The notes beneath the pieces were generated by a model. The model had not been told where the DNA came from. It searched no databases and worked only from the letters and a program-made list of their open reading frames with translations. The translations under genes were made by a program, and so were the position numbers. Positions 1-6,245 of a DNA stretch of 15,359 nt are shown here, piece by piece (the stretch's first letter is position 1; each line of letters starts with the position of its first letter). Origin of the DNA: Methanomicrobiales archaeon. GTDB lineage: Archaea; Halobacteriota; Methanomicrobia; Methanomicrobiales; Methanospirillaceae. The stretch is from contig JADGNL010000196.1 of assembly GCA_017883495.1 (NCBI GenBank), positions 1-15,359 on the forward strand. The letters run 5' to 3'.

Positions 1-170
1 CGGCGGGCGTGCTGATCCCCAGCACCGTCGACGGTGCTTCACACTCCGCTTCGACGATCAGCGGGAACGTGCTCGAGTCGGTCAGCCCCGGCGTCAGCGC
101 CTCCTCCCTCTCCGGCATCACCAAGACGAACAACTGGCTCAAGAGCGGGAGCGCGTACGCGACCTGCTGA
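1..170 (+). CDS. 3' end of an unrecognised protein gene (partial)
   Basis: The reading frame that starts at base 3 is open for 55 codons and ends at the TGA at 168-170. The visible C-terminal residues are rich in Ser, Gly, Ala, Thr and Val, with a short NNWLKSGSAY stretch and a terminal Cys. This composition suits the tail of a secreted or surface beta-rich protein, but I recognise no domain and no anchoring motif. GC-rich third positions support real coding, and a run of seven T at 190-196 just after the stop fits a transcript end. The 5' part lies outside the window, so function cannot be assigned. Confidence 0.6.
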   Translation, partial: AGVLIPSTVDGASHSASTISGNVLESVSPGVSASSLSGITKTNNWLKSGSAYATC

Positions 171-189
171 GGTACACCGCGTTTCCCAA

Positions 190-196
190 TTTTTTT
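190..196 (+). terminator. T-run terminator after the partial gene
   Basis: A run of seven T lies 20 bases after the stop codon in otherwise GC-rich DNA. Archaeal RNA polymerase commonly terminates at such T-runs without needing a hairpin. Confidence 0.5.
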
Positions 197-366
197 AGCC
201 CGTCCCCTCACATCTTCTCCCTTCTCTTCTCGCCGCGCCCCCGGGCGAAGGCTTCTCAAATCCCTCCGGCGTCCCCGCATCCTTGCGCGCTCCGCCTTCC
301 CGGACGGGAGCTCCCGGATCGCCGCCCGCCCCGGGTTCTGCCGGCGCTCCGTTCCCGGTTTCAGCA

Positions 367-390
367 GAAACATTTAGAAACATTTATAAT
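367..390 (+). promoter_or_regulatory. Promoter with duplicated BRE/TATA unit
   Basis: GAAACATTTA occurs twice in direct tandem (367-376 and 377-386), and the second copy runs into TTTATAAT at 383-390. The GAAA plus TTTATAA arrangement resembles an archaeal BRE-TATA promoter. Transcription would start about 25 bases on, near 410-415, leaving a leader of roughly 115-120 bases before the start at 531. Confidence 0.6.
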
Positions 391-530
391 GTACTGAACG
401 TATCTATGATAATCGCGCGTGGGGTGACAGACCCTCTTTGACGGCCTCCGGGCCAGGCGCCATGCCAGTCCTCCGTGCGGGATAGGAACCCATCACTACC
501 GCTTCGGAGCGGAGCGGCCGAGAGGATCAC

Positions 531-3269
531 ATGTATTCCATCACACTCGTTCGGAGGCGCCTCCGCGCCCTGGCGCCGGCGGCAGTCCTGCTGCTGGCGC
601 TCTGCCTGCTCGCCGGGGGCGCGCAGGCCTCGTACACCCCGGGCATCCAGCGCTACGTCGCCGGAGACATCCTGGAGATCACCGCGTCGAACATGACCAG
701 CCAGATCGTGATCGCGAAGGTGGACACCACGAGCCTTCCGACCCCGTACTACACCGCGTTCGACGTCGTCGAGAACGCGGGACGATGGGAGATCCCGCGC
801 TACTGGGACTTCGCGACCAAGGTCGACGAGCAGAACCTCGTCGAGAACCTGCACGCGCAACGTGTCGGTCACATCGACCCGGTCCTCGTGATCATCACGG
901 ACGATACTATCACCGGCGGGTTCATGCAGTACACCGGCCTCTCGCTCGCCGAGGCGAATGCCGGCGTGATCTACCCCGTCGAGCCCGCGCCGGGCGAATG
1001 GGGCAACTCGCCGCTCTACGTCGTCGGCGACGTCCTGGGCAACGTCTCCGACCCGAACCACGGGGCCGTCGTCTCGCGGGTCTTCGAGCAGGACGGTAGA
1101 TGGTGGTACAACACGTACCTCGACACCGCCAGGTCCGGCGACCGCTGGATGATCGAGAAGTTCTACAACGGCGACTTCAGATTCCCCGAGAGCGTACTGA
1201 TCCAGAACGGTGACCGCCGCGTGGCCCACGCGGACCCGCACATCGTGATCGTCAACGACTCGACCACGAGCACGGGCGAGATCGGCTGGTATCGCCTCTC
1301 CCTCGCCGAGGTCCTCGCGGGAAAGAGCTATGACCACATGGGGTCCTGGCACTTCGTCACGGGCGACATCCTCGGCAACGAGACGGCCCAGTACATCGTC
1401 ACGAATGCGACCACGCCCCAATCGGGTCCCTCGCACTACACACTCCGCGAGGCCGTGCGCGCTGCCAACGGCTGGGAGATCCCGACCTACGTGAACGACG
1501 GCTTCGGCCTCGAGGTGGCGCAGGAAGCGCAGCTCGACGCCATCCCATTCACCTTCGACGACCACACCGACCCGCACTTCGCGATCGTCACGGACCCCTC
1601 GGTCGCGAACGGCGTCACCTTCGACGGCCTCTCGCTCGGCGAGATCCTCGAGGGCACGCCGGGCTACCCGGTCGAGACGGGACCGGTCGTCGGCGGCGAC
1701 AAGGGCTACTTCCTGGTCTCGACCGCGCCCGCGGGCGCCGCGATCTATCTCGAGGATATCTCGGGGACGCGGTATCTCGAGGGCAACACGTCGGCCGGCC
1801 CGCTGAACGTCACCATCATGCTCACGGCGACGCCGATGAAGCAGATCGTCGCGAACCTCTCGGGCTACCGTGACGCGGTCTACAACATCACGCAGTACCC
1901 GGCGAAGGGCGAGACCGTCCCGGTCTCCCTGACCCTCGAGCAGGTCGGCCCCCAGCCGTACAGGCCGCTCTCGGTCCCCGGCCGGATCCAGGCCGAAGAC
2001 TACAACCTCGGCGGTGAGGGCGTCGCGTACCACGACACCACGCCCGGCAACACCGGCGGCGCGTACCGCCACGACGACGTGGATATCGAGACCGGTAACG
2101 GGATCACCGACGTCGGCTGGATCCGCAACGGCGAGTACCTGACCTACACCGTGAACGTCACCACGGCCGGGACCTACACCGTGACGGCCCGCACGGCGAG
2201 CCCGAACAGCGGCCGGACCATCGCCCTCTCCGTCGACGGCGTCCCGGCCGTGACGATCGCGGTCCCGAACACCGGCTCGTTCGACACATACCGGGATGCG
2301 ACCCCGCCGTTGATCCAGGCGACGGCCACGCAGACACCGGTCACCCAGACTACGAGCGTCGCACCCTTCCCGCAGCTGGTCGCGCTCTCGGCTGGTTCGC
2401 ATACCCTGAAGCTGGCCTTCGCCGGCGACGGCCAGAACCTCGACTGGTTCGAGCTGACCGCGGTCGTCCCGCCCACGCCGCCCACACCCACGCCGACCCC
2501 GACGGTCGGCCCGCAGCCGTACATACCCCTCTCGATCCCCGGCACCATCCAGGCCGAGGACTATAACCTCGGCGGCGAGGGCGTCGCGTACCACGACACC
2601 ACCCCCGGCAACGAGGGCGGCGCGTACCGCCACGACGACGTGGATATCGAGACCGGTAACGGGATCACCAACGTCGGCTGGATCCGCAACGGCGAGTACC
2701 TGACCTACACCGCGAACGTCACCACGGCCGGCGCGTTCACCATGAGCGCGCGCGTCGCGAGCCCGAACGCCGGGCGGACGATCGCGGTCTCGGTCGACGG
2801 CGCTTCGGCCGCCTCGATCGCGGTCCCGAACACCGGGTCGTTCGCGACCTTCCGGACCGTCGAGGTCCCCGTGACGCTCGCGGCCGGCACGCACACCCTG
2901 AAGCTCGCGTTCTCGGGCGACGGCCAGAACCTCGACTGGATCGCGTTCGGCGTCCCCACCACGCCGACGGTGACCTCGACACCGACCCCGACGCCGACGG
3001 CGGGCGGGGCCTCGTTCACGGCCGCGCCGCTCACGGCCTCGCACGGCAGCGCGGTGAAGTTCACCCTGACTCCGGCCGCCGGCAAGACCGTCGGCTCGGC
3101 CTGGTGGTCGTTCGACGCTCCCGCGCACCTGAACACCTGGAACTCGCGCGCGACGAACCCGACGTTCTTCTACCCGGCGGCCGGCACCTTCTCGCCGCTC
3201 GTGAAGATCGTGTACACGGACGGCACGACCGAGACCGTCCAGCGGACGAACTACGTCCGGGCCACGTGA
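531..3269 (+). CDS. Secreted multidomain surface protein: three N-terminal repeats, PEGA-like, two CBM6, PKD-like domain
   Basis: A 912-residue exported protein. The start is placed at the ATG at 531, preceded by GAGAGGA (520-526) as a weak ribosome site and followed by a clear signal peptide (about 1-34, cleavage after AQA). Residues about 42-145, 163-265 and 275-375 are three diverged copies of one unit: each opens with a GDIL/GDVL motif, has an H-x-D-P-x-x-x-I stretch and ends with LSLAE or LSLGE. Residues about 393-470 resemble a PEGA domain. Two CBM6 modules follow (about 480-643 and 667-808), each with QAEDYN, TPGN, GGAYR-DDVDIE and DGQNLDW motifs, joined by a Thr-Pro linker. The end (about 826-912) is PKD-like. 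CBM6 modules bind glycans; no catalytic domain is visible, so the likely role is glycan binding or surface structure. The leader and signal peptide resemble those of the gene at 4836. I saw no membrane anchor at the C-terminus. Confidence 0.88.
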   Translation: MYSITLVRRRLRALAPAAVLLLALCLLAGGAQASYTPGIQRYVAGDILEITASNMTSQIVIAKVDTTSLPTPYYTAFDVVENAGRWEIPRYWDFATKVDEQNLVENLHAQRVGHIDPVLVIITDDTITGGFMQYTGLSLAEANAGVIYPVEPAPGEWGNSPLYVVGDVLGNVSDPNHGAVVSRVFEQDGRWWYNTYLDTARSGDRWMIEKFYNGDFRFPESVLIQNGDRRVAHADPHIVIVNDSTTSTGEIGWYRLSLAEVLAGKSYDHMGSWHFVTGDILGNETAQYIVTNATTPQSGPSHYTLREAVRAANGWEIPTYVNDGFGLEVAQEAQLDAIPFTFDDHTDPHFAIVTDPSVANGVTFDGLSLGEILEGTPGYPVETGPVVGGDKGYFLVSTAPAGAAIYLEDISGTRYLEGNTSAGPLNVTIMLTATPMKQIVANLSGYRDAVYNITQYPAKGETVPVSLTLEQVGPQPYRPLSVPGRIQAEDYNLGGEGVAYHDTTPGNTGGAYRHDDVDIETGNGITDVGWIRNGEYLTYTVNVTTAGTYTVTARTASPNSGRTIALSVDGVPAVTIAVPNTGSFDTYRDATPPLIQATATQTPVTQTTSVAPFPQLVALSAGSHTLKLAFAGDGQNLDWFELTAVVPPTPPTPTPTPTVGPQPYIPLSIPGTIQAEDYNLGGEGVAYHDTTPGNEGGAYRHDDVDIETGNGITNVGWIRNGEYLTYTANVTTAGAFTMSARVASPNAGRTIAVSVDGASAASIAVPNTGSFATFRTVEVPVTLAAGTHTLKLAFSGDGQNLDWIAFGVPTTPTVTSTPTPTPTAGGASFTAAPLTASHGSAVKFTLTPAAGKTVGSAWWSFDAPAHLNTWNSRATNPTFFYPAAGTFSPLVKIVYTDGTTETVQRTNYVRAT
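1944..2456 (+). repeat. CBM6-encoding direct repeat, copy 1
   Basis: This copy and the one at 2505-2951 both begin with codons for VGPQPY and are nearly identical in DNA over the stretch from the QAEDY codons to the GEYLTYT codons, including many synonymous sites. That implies recent duplication or gene conversion. Copy 1 carries an extra segment of about 70 bases (about 2298-2366) absent from copy 2. Confidence 0.8.
2505..2951 (+). repeat. CBM6-encoding direct repeat, copy 2
   Basis: This is the second copy of the unit described at 1944-2456, without the Thr/Gln/Pro-rich insertion. It gives the normal compact CBM6 length of about 140 residues. Confidence 0.8.
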
Positions 3270-3306
3270 CGACCATGACCGAATACGCCATCATCCGGGC
3301 GCGGCA

Positions 3307-3322
3307 GGGGCAGATCTGCCCC
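3307..3322. other. Perfect 16-base palindrome GGGGCAGATCTGCCCC
   Basis: This perfect inverted repeat lies 38 bases after the stop of the 912-residue protein gene and is followed by C-rich DNA without a T-run. As RNA it would form a six-pair GC-rich hairpin with a GATC loop. It could mark the 3' end of that transcript or be a protein-binding site; the missing T-run argues against a classic terminator. Confidence 0.4.
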
Positions 3323-3387
3323 CGCCCGCCTGCCGAGAATACGGAGGAGCCGCCGGTCCCGGACCGACGCGGGAGGGACGACTCAGA

Positions 3388-3397
3388 GGATTTATCC
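3388..3397 (+). promoter_or_regulatory. TATA-like promoter (GGATTTATCC) for the first SGNH gene
   Basis: GGATTTATCC sits about 35 bases before the ATG at 3430, so the predicted start of transcription is around 3418-3422 and the leader about 10 bases. Similar TTTATC boxes lie before other genes here (4717, 11525, and 15104 on the minus strand), which supports it as this genome's TATA form. Confidence 0.5.
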
Positions 3398-3407
3398 CCA
3401 TCCTCGG

Positions 3408-3425
3408 ATGACTACTTGTAGTCAT
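3408..3425. promoter_or_regulatory. Perfect inverted repeat over the predicted transcription start: candidate operator
   Basis: ATGACTACTTGTAGTCAT is a perfect 8+8 inverted repeat around a TT centre. It ends four bases before the ATG at 3430 and is centred where transcription should begin from the TATA box at 3388-3397. A dimeric regulator bound here would block initiation. The alternative is a hairpin at the extreme 5' end of the mRNA. Confidence 0.5.
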
Positions 3426-3429
3426 AGTT

Positions 3430-4635
3430 ATGATTCACGGGTTTCACCTCCGGCCGGGCGTCGGGCGCGCCCTGGCCGTGTTCCTCCTCCTCGCCCTTCT
3501 CCTCGCGGGCACGGCCGGCGCCGTGACCCGCATCGTCCCGATCGGCGACTCCCTCACCAGGAGCATGCCCGATACGGACGACGGGGGCGTGCACCCGAGC
3601 TACCGCTACTGGCTCTGGGAGAAACTGAACGACAACGACTACGACGTCGATTTCGTCGGCTCCTCGAGCTCCCCGAGCTTCTCCGGGTACTCCTTCGACC
3701 GGGATAACGAGGGGCACGGCGGGTACCGGATCGGCGACATCGTGAACGGTATCAGCGGTGAGGGCAGGCTCTCCTCCTGGCTCTCGGGCTATGACCCCGA
3801 CGTGGCCCTCGTGCTGATCGGCACGAACGACGTGCTCTGGGACACCCCCATGGACACGCGCTTCTCGAACCTCGGCCGGCTCGTGGACACGCTCCGCGAC
3901 CGGAACCCCGAGATCGCGATCTTCCTCGCGAAGCTCCCCCCGACCGGCGACGAGACCCGGAACGAGGACCAGGGCCTGATCGAGTTCAACAGCCGGCTTC
4001 CCGGCTGGGCCTCGGACGAGTCGAGCTCCTCCTCGCCGATCCGCGTGGTCGACCTCTACTCGGGGTACGACGGCCGCGACGACAACCAGGAGCCACGGTA
4101 CATCCACCCCGACGAGTCGGGCGAGAAGAAGATCGCGAACCGGTTTTACTCCGCCCTCGCCTCCTACCTCGACAGGGACCCGACCCCGGAGACGCCGACG
4201 CCCACGCCGACACCGACCGAGACGCCCACCCCGACGCCCACGCCGACGGTAACTGAGACCCCGACACCCACGCCGACGGAGACGGCGACCCCCACGCCCA
4301 CGCCGACGGCCACGCCCACGGCGGCCCCCACCACGCAGGCGGTCCCGACGACCGTCGTCCCGTTGACCGCGGCGCCGACGCCCGTTCCGAACGCGATCGC
4401 GCCGGCCGCGACCCCCACGACGTGGGGTCGGCACTACGCCATCGGCAACCCCGGCTCGTTCCTCGGGACCAGGTACGGCTCCGGCGGGAACGCGACGAGC
4501 GCCGGCGGGTCGACCGCGGGCGCATCGGCCGTGGTCACGCTCAGGCCCGGCAGCCGCGCCTACGGCATCACCCCGCCGGCCGGCAAGTTCGTCCGCTGGT
4601 ACCCCGCCGCCCGCTGGGCCGCGGGGCTCCGCTGA
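3430..4635 (+). CDS. Secreted SGNH/GDSL hydrolase, CE3/XynB-like, with Thr-Pro linker and novel C-terminal module
   Basis: A 401-residue exported esterase-like enzyme. The signal peptide is about residues 1-31. The SGNH core is about 33-247: block I GDSL with Ser41, the GHGGY block (Gly97/98), GTND with Asn133, and His226 in YIHPDESG. The HPSYRYWLW and EGHGGY features resemble carbohydrate esterase family 3 (XynB-like) enzymes, which remove acetyl groups from polysaccharides. In most SGNH enzymes the His is preceded by Asp three residues earlier; here that position is Arg223. A Thr-Pro linker (about 250-330) leads to a basic, aromatic C-terminal module (about 332-401) ending in FVRWYPAARWAAGL plus one residue, which I do not recognise. 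The start at 3430 gives an almost leaderless mRNA. The core is about four-fifths identical by eye to the next gene, so this is a tandem duplication. Substrate and activity are inferred. Confidence 0.88.
   Translation: MIHGFHLRPGVGRALAVFLLLALLLAGTAGAVTRIVPIGDSLTRSMPDTDDGGVHPSYRYWLWEKLNDNDYDVDFVGSSSSPSFSGYSFDRDNEGHGGYRIGDIVNGISGEGRLSSWLSGYDPDVALVLIGTNDVLWDTPMDTRFSNLGRLVDTLRDRNPEIAIFLAKLPPTGDETRNEDQGLIEFNSRLPGWASDESSSSSPIRVVDLYSGYDGRDDNQEPRYIHPDESGEKKIANRFYSALASYLDRDPTPETPTPTPTPTETPTPTPTPTVTETPTPTPTETATPTPTPTATPTAAPTTQAVPTTVVPLTAAPTPVPNAIAPAATPTTWGRHYAIGNPGSFLGTRYGSGGNATSAGGSTAGASAVVTLRPGSRAYGITPPAGKFVRWYPAARWAAGLR
4177..4422 (+). repeat. Thr-Pro-rich linker-coding low-complexity repeat
   Basis: ACG/ACC and CCG/CCC codons alternate to encode (TP)n blocks, with Glu or Val interruptions. 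The repeat joins the hydrolase core to the C-terminal module and would be a flexible, probably O-glycosylated spacer. Confidence 0.75.
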
Positions 4636-4637
4636 CC

Positions 4638-4643
4638 TTTTTT
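4638..4643 (+). terminator. T-run terminator after the first SGNH gene
   Basis: Six T lie two bases after the TGA at 4633-4635. This isolated T-run in GC-rich DNA fits archaeal termination and suggests that the two SGNH genes are separate transcripts. Confidence 0.5.
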
Positions 4644-4716
4644 CCTCACCCGTTCCGCCAGTCACCAGGCCGGCATCGGGCATCGGCAGTGCGGCTCCCG
4701 CCAACCAATGCCACAA

Positions 4717-4725
4717 GATTTATCC
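4717..4725 (+). promoter_or_regulatory. TATA-like promoter (GATTTATCC) for the second SGNH gene
   Basis: GATTTATCC, preceded by AA, lies about 115 bases before the chosen ATG at 4836. Transcription near 4745-4750 would leave a leader of about 90 bases. The upstream in-frame ATG at 4740 lies too close to this box to be on the transcript, which favours the 4836 start. Confidence 0.5.
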
Positions 4726-4835
4726 GGTCGAATCGGGATATGAGCGTGCCCTTCCTGGTGCGACAGCCCCGTCTCTCATGGCCGATGAACCGGGTGTCAT
4801 GCCGCTCCGGAACAGAACGGCCTCGAGGAACGACC

Positions 4836-6191
4836 ATGTATCACGCTACATCCAGACACGTGCGCTTTTCCACCTCATCGCCGGCCGTCCTGCTGCTGAC
4901 GCTCTGCCTGCTCGCCGCGTGCGCGCAGGCCCTGACCGCCCCCGCGGACGCCGCGACCCGGATCGTCCCGCTCGGCGACTCGCTCACCAGGAGCATGACC
5001 GTGACCGACGACGGCGGCGTGCATCCGAGTTACCGGTACTGGCTCTGGACCAGGCTGAACGACAACGGCTACAGCGTCGACTTCGTCGGCTCCCTGACCT
5101 CGCCGAGCTTCCCCGGGTACTCGTTCGATCTGGGGAACGAGGGGCACGGAGGGTACACGATTGGCGAGATCGTGGACGGCGTCAGCGGGAGCGGTGAGGG
5201 CAGGCTCTCCTCCTGGCTGACGGGGTACTTCCCCGACGTGGCCCTCGTGCTGATCGGCACGAACGACGTCCTCGCGGACACCCCGATGGATACGCGCTTC
5301 GCGAACCTGGGCCGGCTCGTGGACACGCTCCGCAACCGGAACCCGCGGATCGTGATCTTCCTTGCGAAGCTCCCGCCGACCGGCGACCCCTTCCGGAATG
5401 ATGCCCATGGCCTGATCGAGTTCAACACCCGGCTTCCGGGCTGGGCCTCGGGCAAATCGACCTCCTCCTCGCCGATCCGCGTAGTCGACCTCTACTCGGG
5501 CTACGACGGTCGCGTCGACAACCAGGCGACGCGGTACATCCACCCCGACGAGTCGGGCGAGAAGAAGATCGCGGACCGGTTCTATGCGGCGCTCGCGCCC
5601 TACCTCGATACGGGCACGGTCACCCCGATGCCGACCCCGACGCCCACCAGGACGCCCTCGCCGACGATAACGGCGATACCGACCAGGACGCCCACCCCGA
5701 CGACGACGGCGACACCGACACCGACCCGGACGCCCAACCCGACGCCGACGGCGTCGCCTACCAGGACGCCCACACCAACGCCGACGGCAACACCGACCGA
5801 AACGCCCACCCCGACCCCCACGCCGACGGAGACGGCAACCCCCACGCCGCTGCCGACGGCGATCACGCCACCGCCCACCCCGACCCCGACACCCCTGCCG
5901 GTAGTGGTCGTCACCGCGAGCGCGACCCCATCGCCCGTCCCGGTCACGACCACCCTCGCCGCGACCCCCGCGTTCGGGTTCGGGAAACGCTACGCCATCG
6001 GCAACCCCGGCTCCTTCCTCGGCACCCGGTTCGGCGCCGGCGGGGCCGCCGCTGCCGCCCGAGGCTCGAGGTCGGTGACGGTGAACGTTACGGCGCTCAG
6101 GCCCGGGGATCGCGCCTACGGGCTCACGCCCCCGGTGGGGCAGTTCGTCCGCTGGTACCCCGCCGCCCGATGGGCCGCGGGGCTCCACTGA
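4836..6191 (+). CDS. Second secreted SGNH/GDSL hydrolase, paralogue of the preceding gene, with possible lipobox
   Basis: A 451-residue protein. The reading frame is open further upstream, but the ATG at 4836 follows a GAGGA ribosome site (4824-4828) and begins a typical signal peptide. The signal contains LLAAC (Cys29), a good lipobox match, then AQA, so it may be lipid-anchored or cut by signal peptidase I. The SGNH core (about 41-255) has Ser49 in GDSL, GHGGY (Gly105/106), GTND with Asn143, and His236, again with Arg (233) in place of the usual Asp. The Thr-Pro linker (about 261-378) is longer than in the paralogue. The C-terminal module (about 382-451) is strongly conserved with it. The family resembles CE3-type deacetylases; substrate is unknown. 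The last 50 bases before the coding start and the signal peptide resemble the 912-residue protein gene, not the SGNH neighbour. Confidence 0.87.
   Translation: MYHATSRHVRFSTSSPAVLLLTLCLLAACAQALTAPADAATRIVPLGDSLTRSMTVTDDGGVHPSYRYWLWTRLNDNGYSVDFVGSLTSPSFPGYSFDLGNEGHGGYTIGEIVDGVSGSGEGRLSSWLTGYFPDVALVLIGTNDVLADTPMDTRFANLGRLVDTLRNRNPRIVIFLAKLPPTGDPFRNDAHGLIEFNTRLPGWASGKSTSSSPIRVVDLYSGYDGRVDNQATRYIHPDESGEKKIADRFYAALAPYLDTGTVTPMPTPTPTRTPSPTITAIPTRTPTPTTTATPTPTRTPNPTPTASPTRTPTPTPTATPTETPTPTPTPTETATPTPLPTAITPPPTPTPTPLPVVVVTASATPSPVPVTTTLAATPAFGFGKRYAIGNPGSFLGTRFGAGGAAAAARGSRSVTVNVTALRPGDRAYGLTPPVGQFVRWYPAARWAAGLH
5616..5969 (+). repeat. Thr-Pro-rich linker-coding low-complexity repeat
   Basis: This repetitive ACG/CCC-type tract of over 300 bases encodes (TP)n with TRTP, TATP and TETP variations. 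It is markedly longer than the equivalent tract in the neighbouring paralogue, as expected for a slippage-prone repeat. Confidence 0.75.
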
Positions 6192-6216
6192 CCATTTATT
6201 CTCTTCGATCCGTCAG

Positions 6217-6242
6217 AAAAGGGGGCGGGACGAAGTCCGCCC
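6217..6242 (-). terminator. Hairpin plus T-run terminator for the minus-strand CBM6 gene
   Basis: Read on the minus strand, the stop at 6246-6248 is followed by a stem (GGGCGGAC / GTCCCGCCC with one bulged base, TTC loop) and then CCTTTT. This looks like an intrinsic terminator between two convergent genes. On the plus strand the only T-rich stretch after 6191 is TTTATTCTCTT. Confidence 0.5.
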
Positions 6243-6245
6243 GAG

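Larger units (their letters stand above)
171..530. other. 360-base gene-free stretch: terminator, promoter and long 5' leader
   Basis: No convincing gene lies here; a 62-codon minus-strand frame at 195-383 is low-complexity and rejected. The stretch holds the T-run at 190-196, a GC-rich spacer, a tandem GAAACATTTA repeat ending in a TATA box (367-390), and then a leader of about 120 bases before the start at 531. The leader contains a 7-codon reading frame (ATG at 462, TAG at 483-485) that could be translated or could be chance. Confidence 0.6.

Noticed and set aside
195..383. 62-codon minus-strand frame before the first complete gene
   Set aside because: Gly/Ala/Glu/Pro-rich translation with no ribosome site, and its start overlaps the TATA region of the plus-strand gene.
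384..3128. Very long minus-strand open frame (914 codons) opposite the CBM6 surface protein gene
   Set aside because: Its translation is Arg/Asp/Gly/Val-rich with no domain, signal or periodic structure. High GC at third positions on the real strand removes stop codons from the antisense frame.
4422..4835. Upstream extension of the second SGNH frame to 4422
   Set aside because: The extension overlaps the first SGNH gene in another frame and would bury the obvious signal peptide; the ATG at 4836 has a ribosome site and a signal peptide directly after it.
4740..4835. In-frame ATG at 4740 as the start of the second SGNH protein
   Set aside because: It lies only about 20 bases from the TATA-like box, would probably not be on the mRNA, and would place 32 unrelated residues before the signal peptide.
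4177..5969. The periodic ACG/CCC tracts as a possible CRISPR or minisatellite array
   Set aside because: They stay in frame and encode Thr-Pro linkers with no unique spacers between identical repeats.
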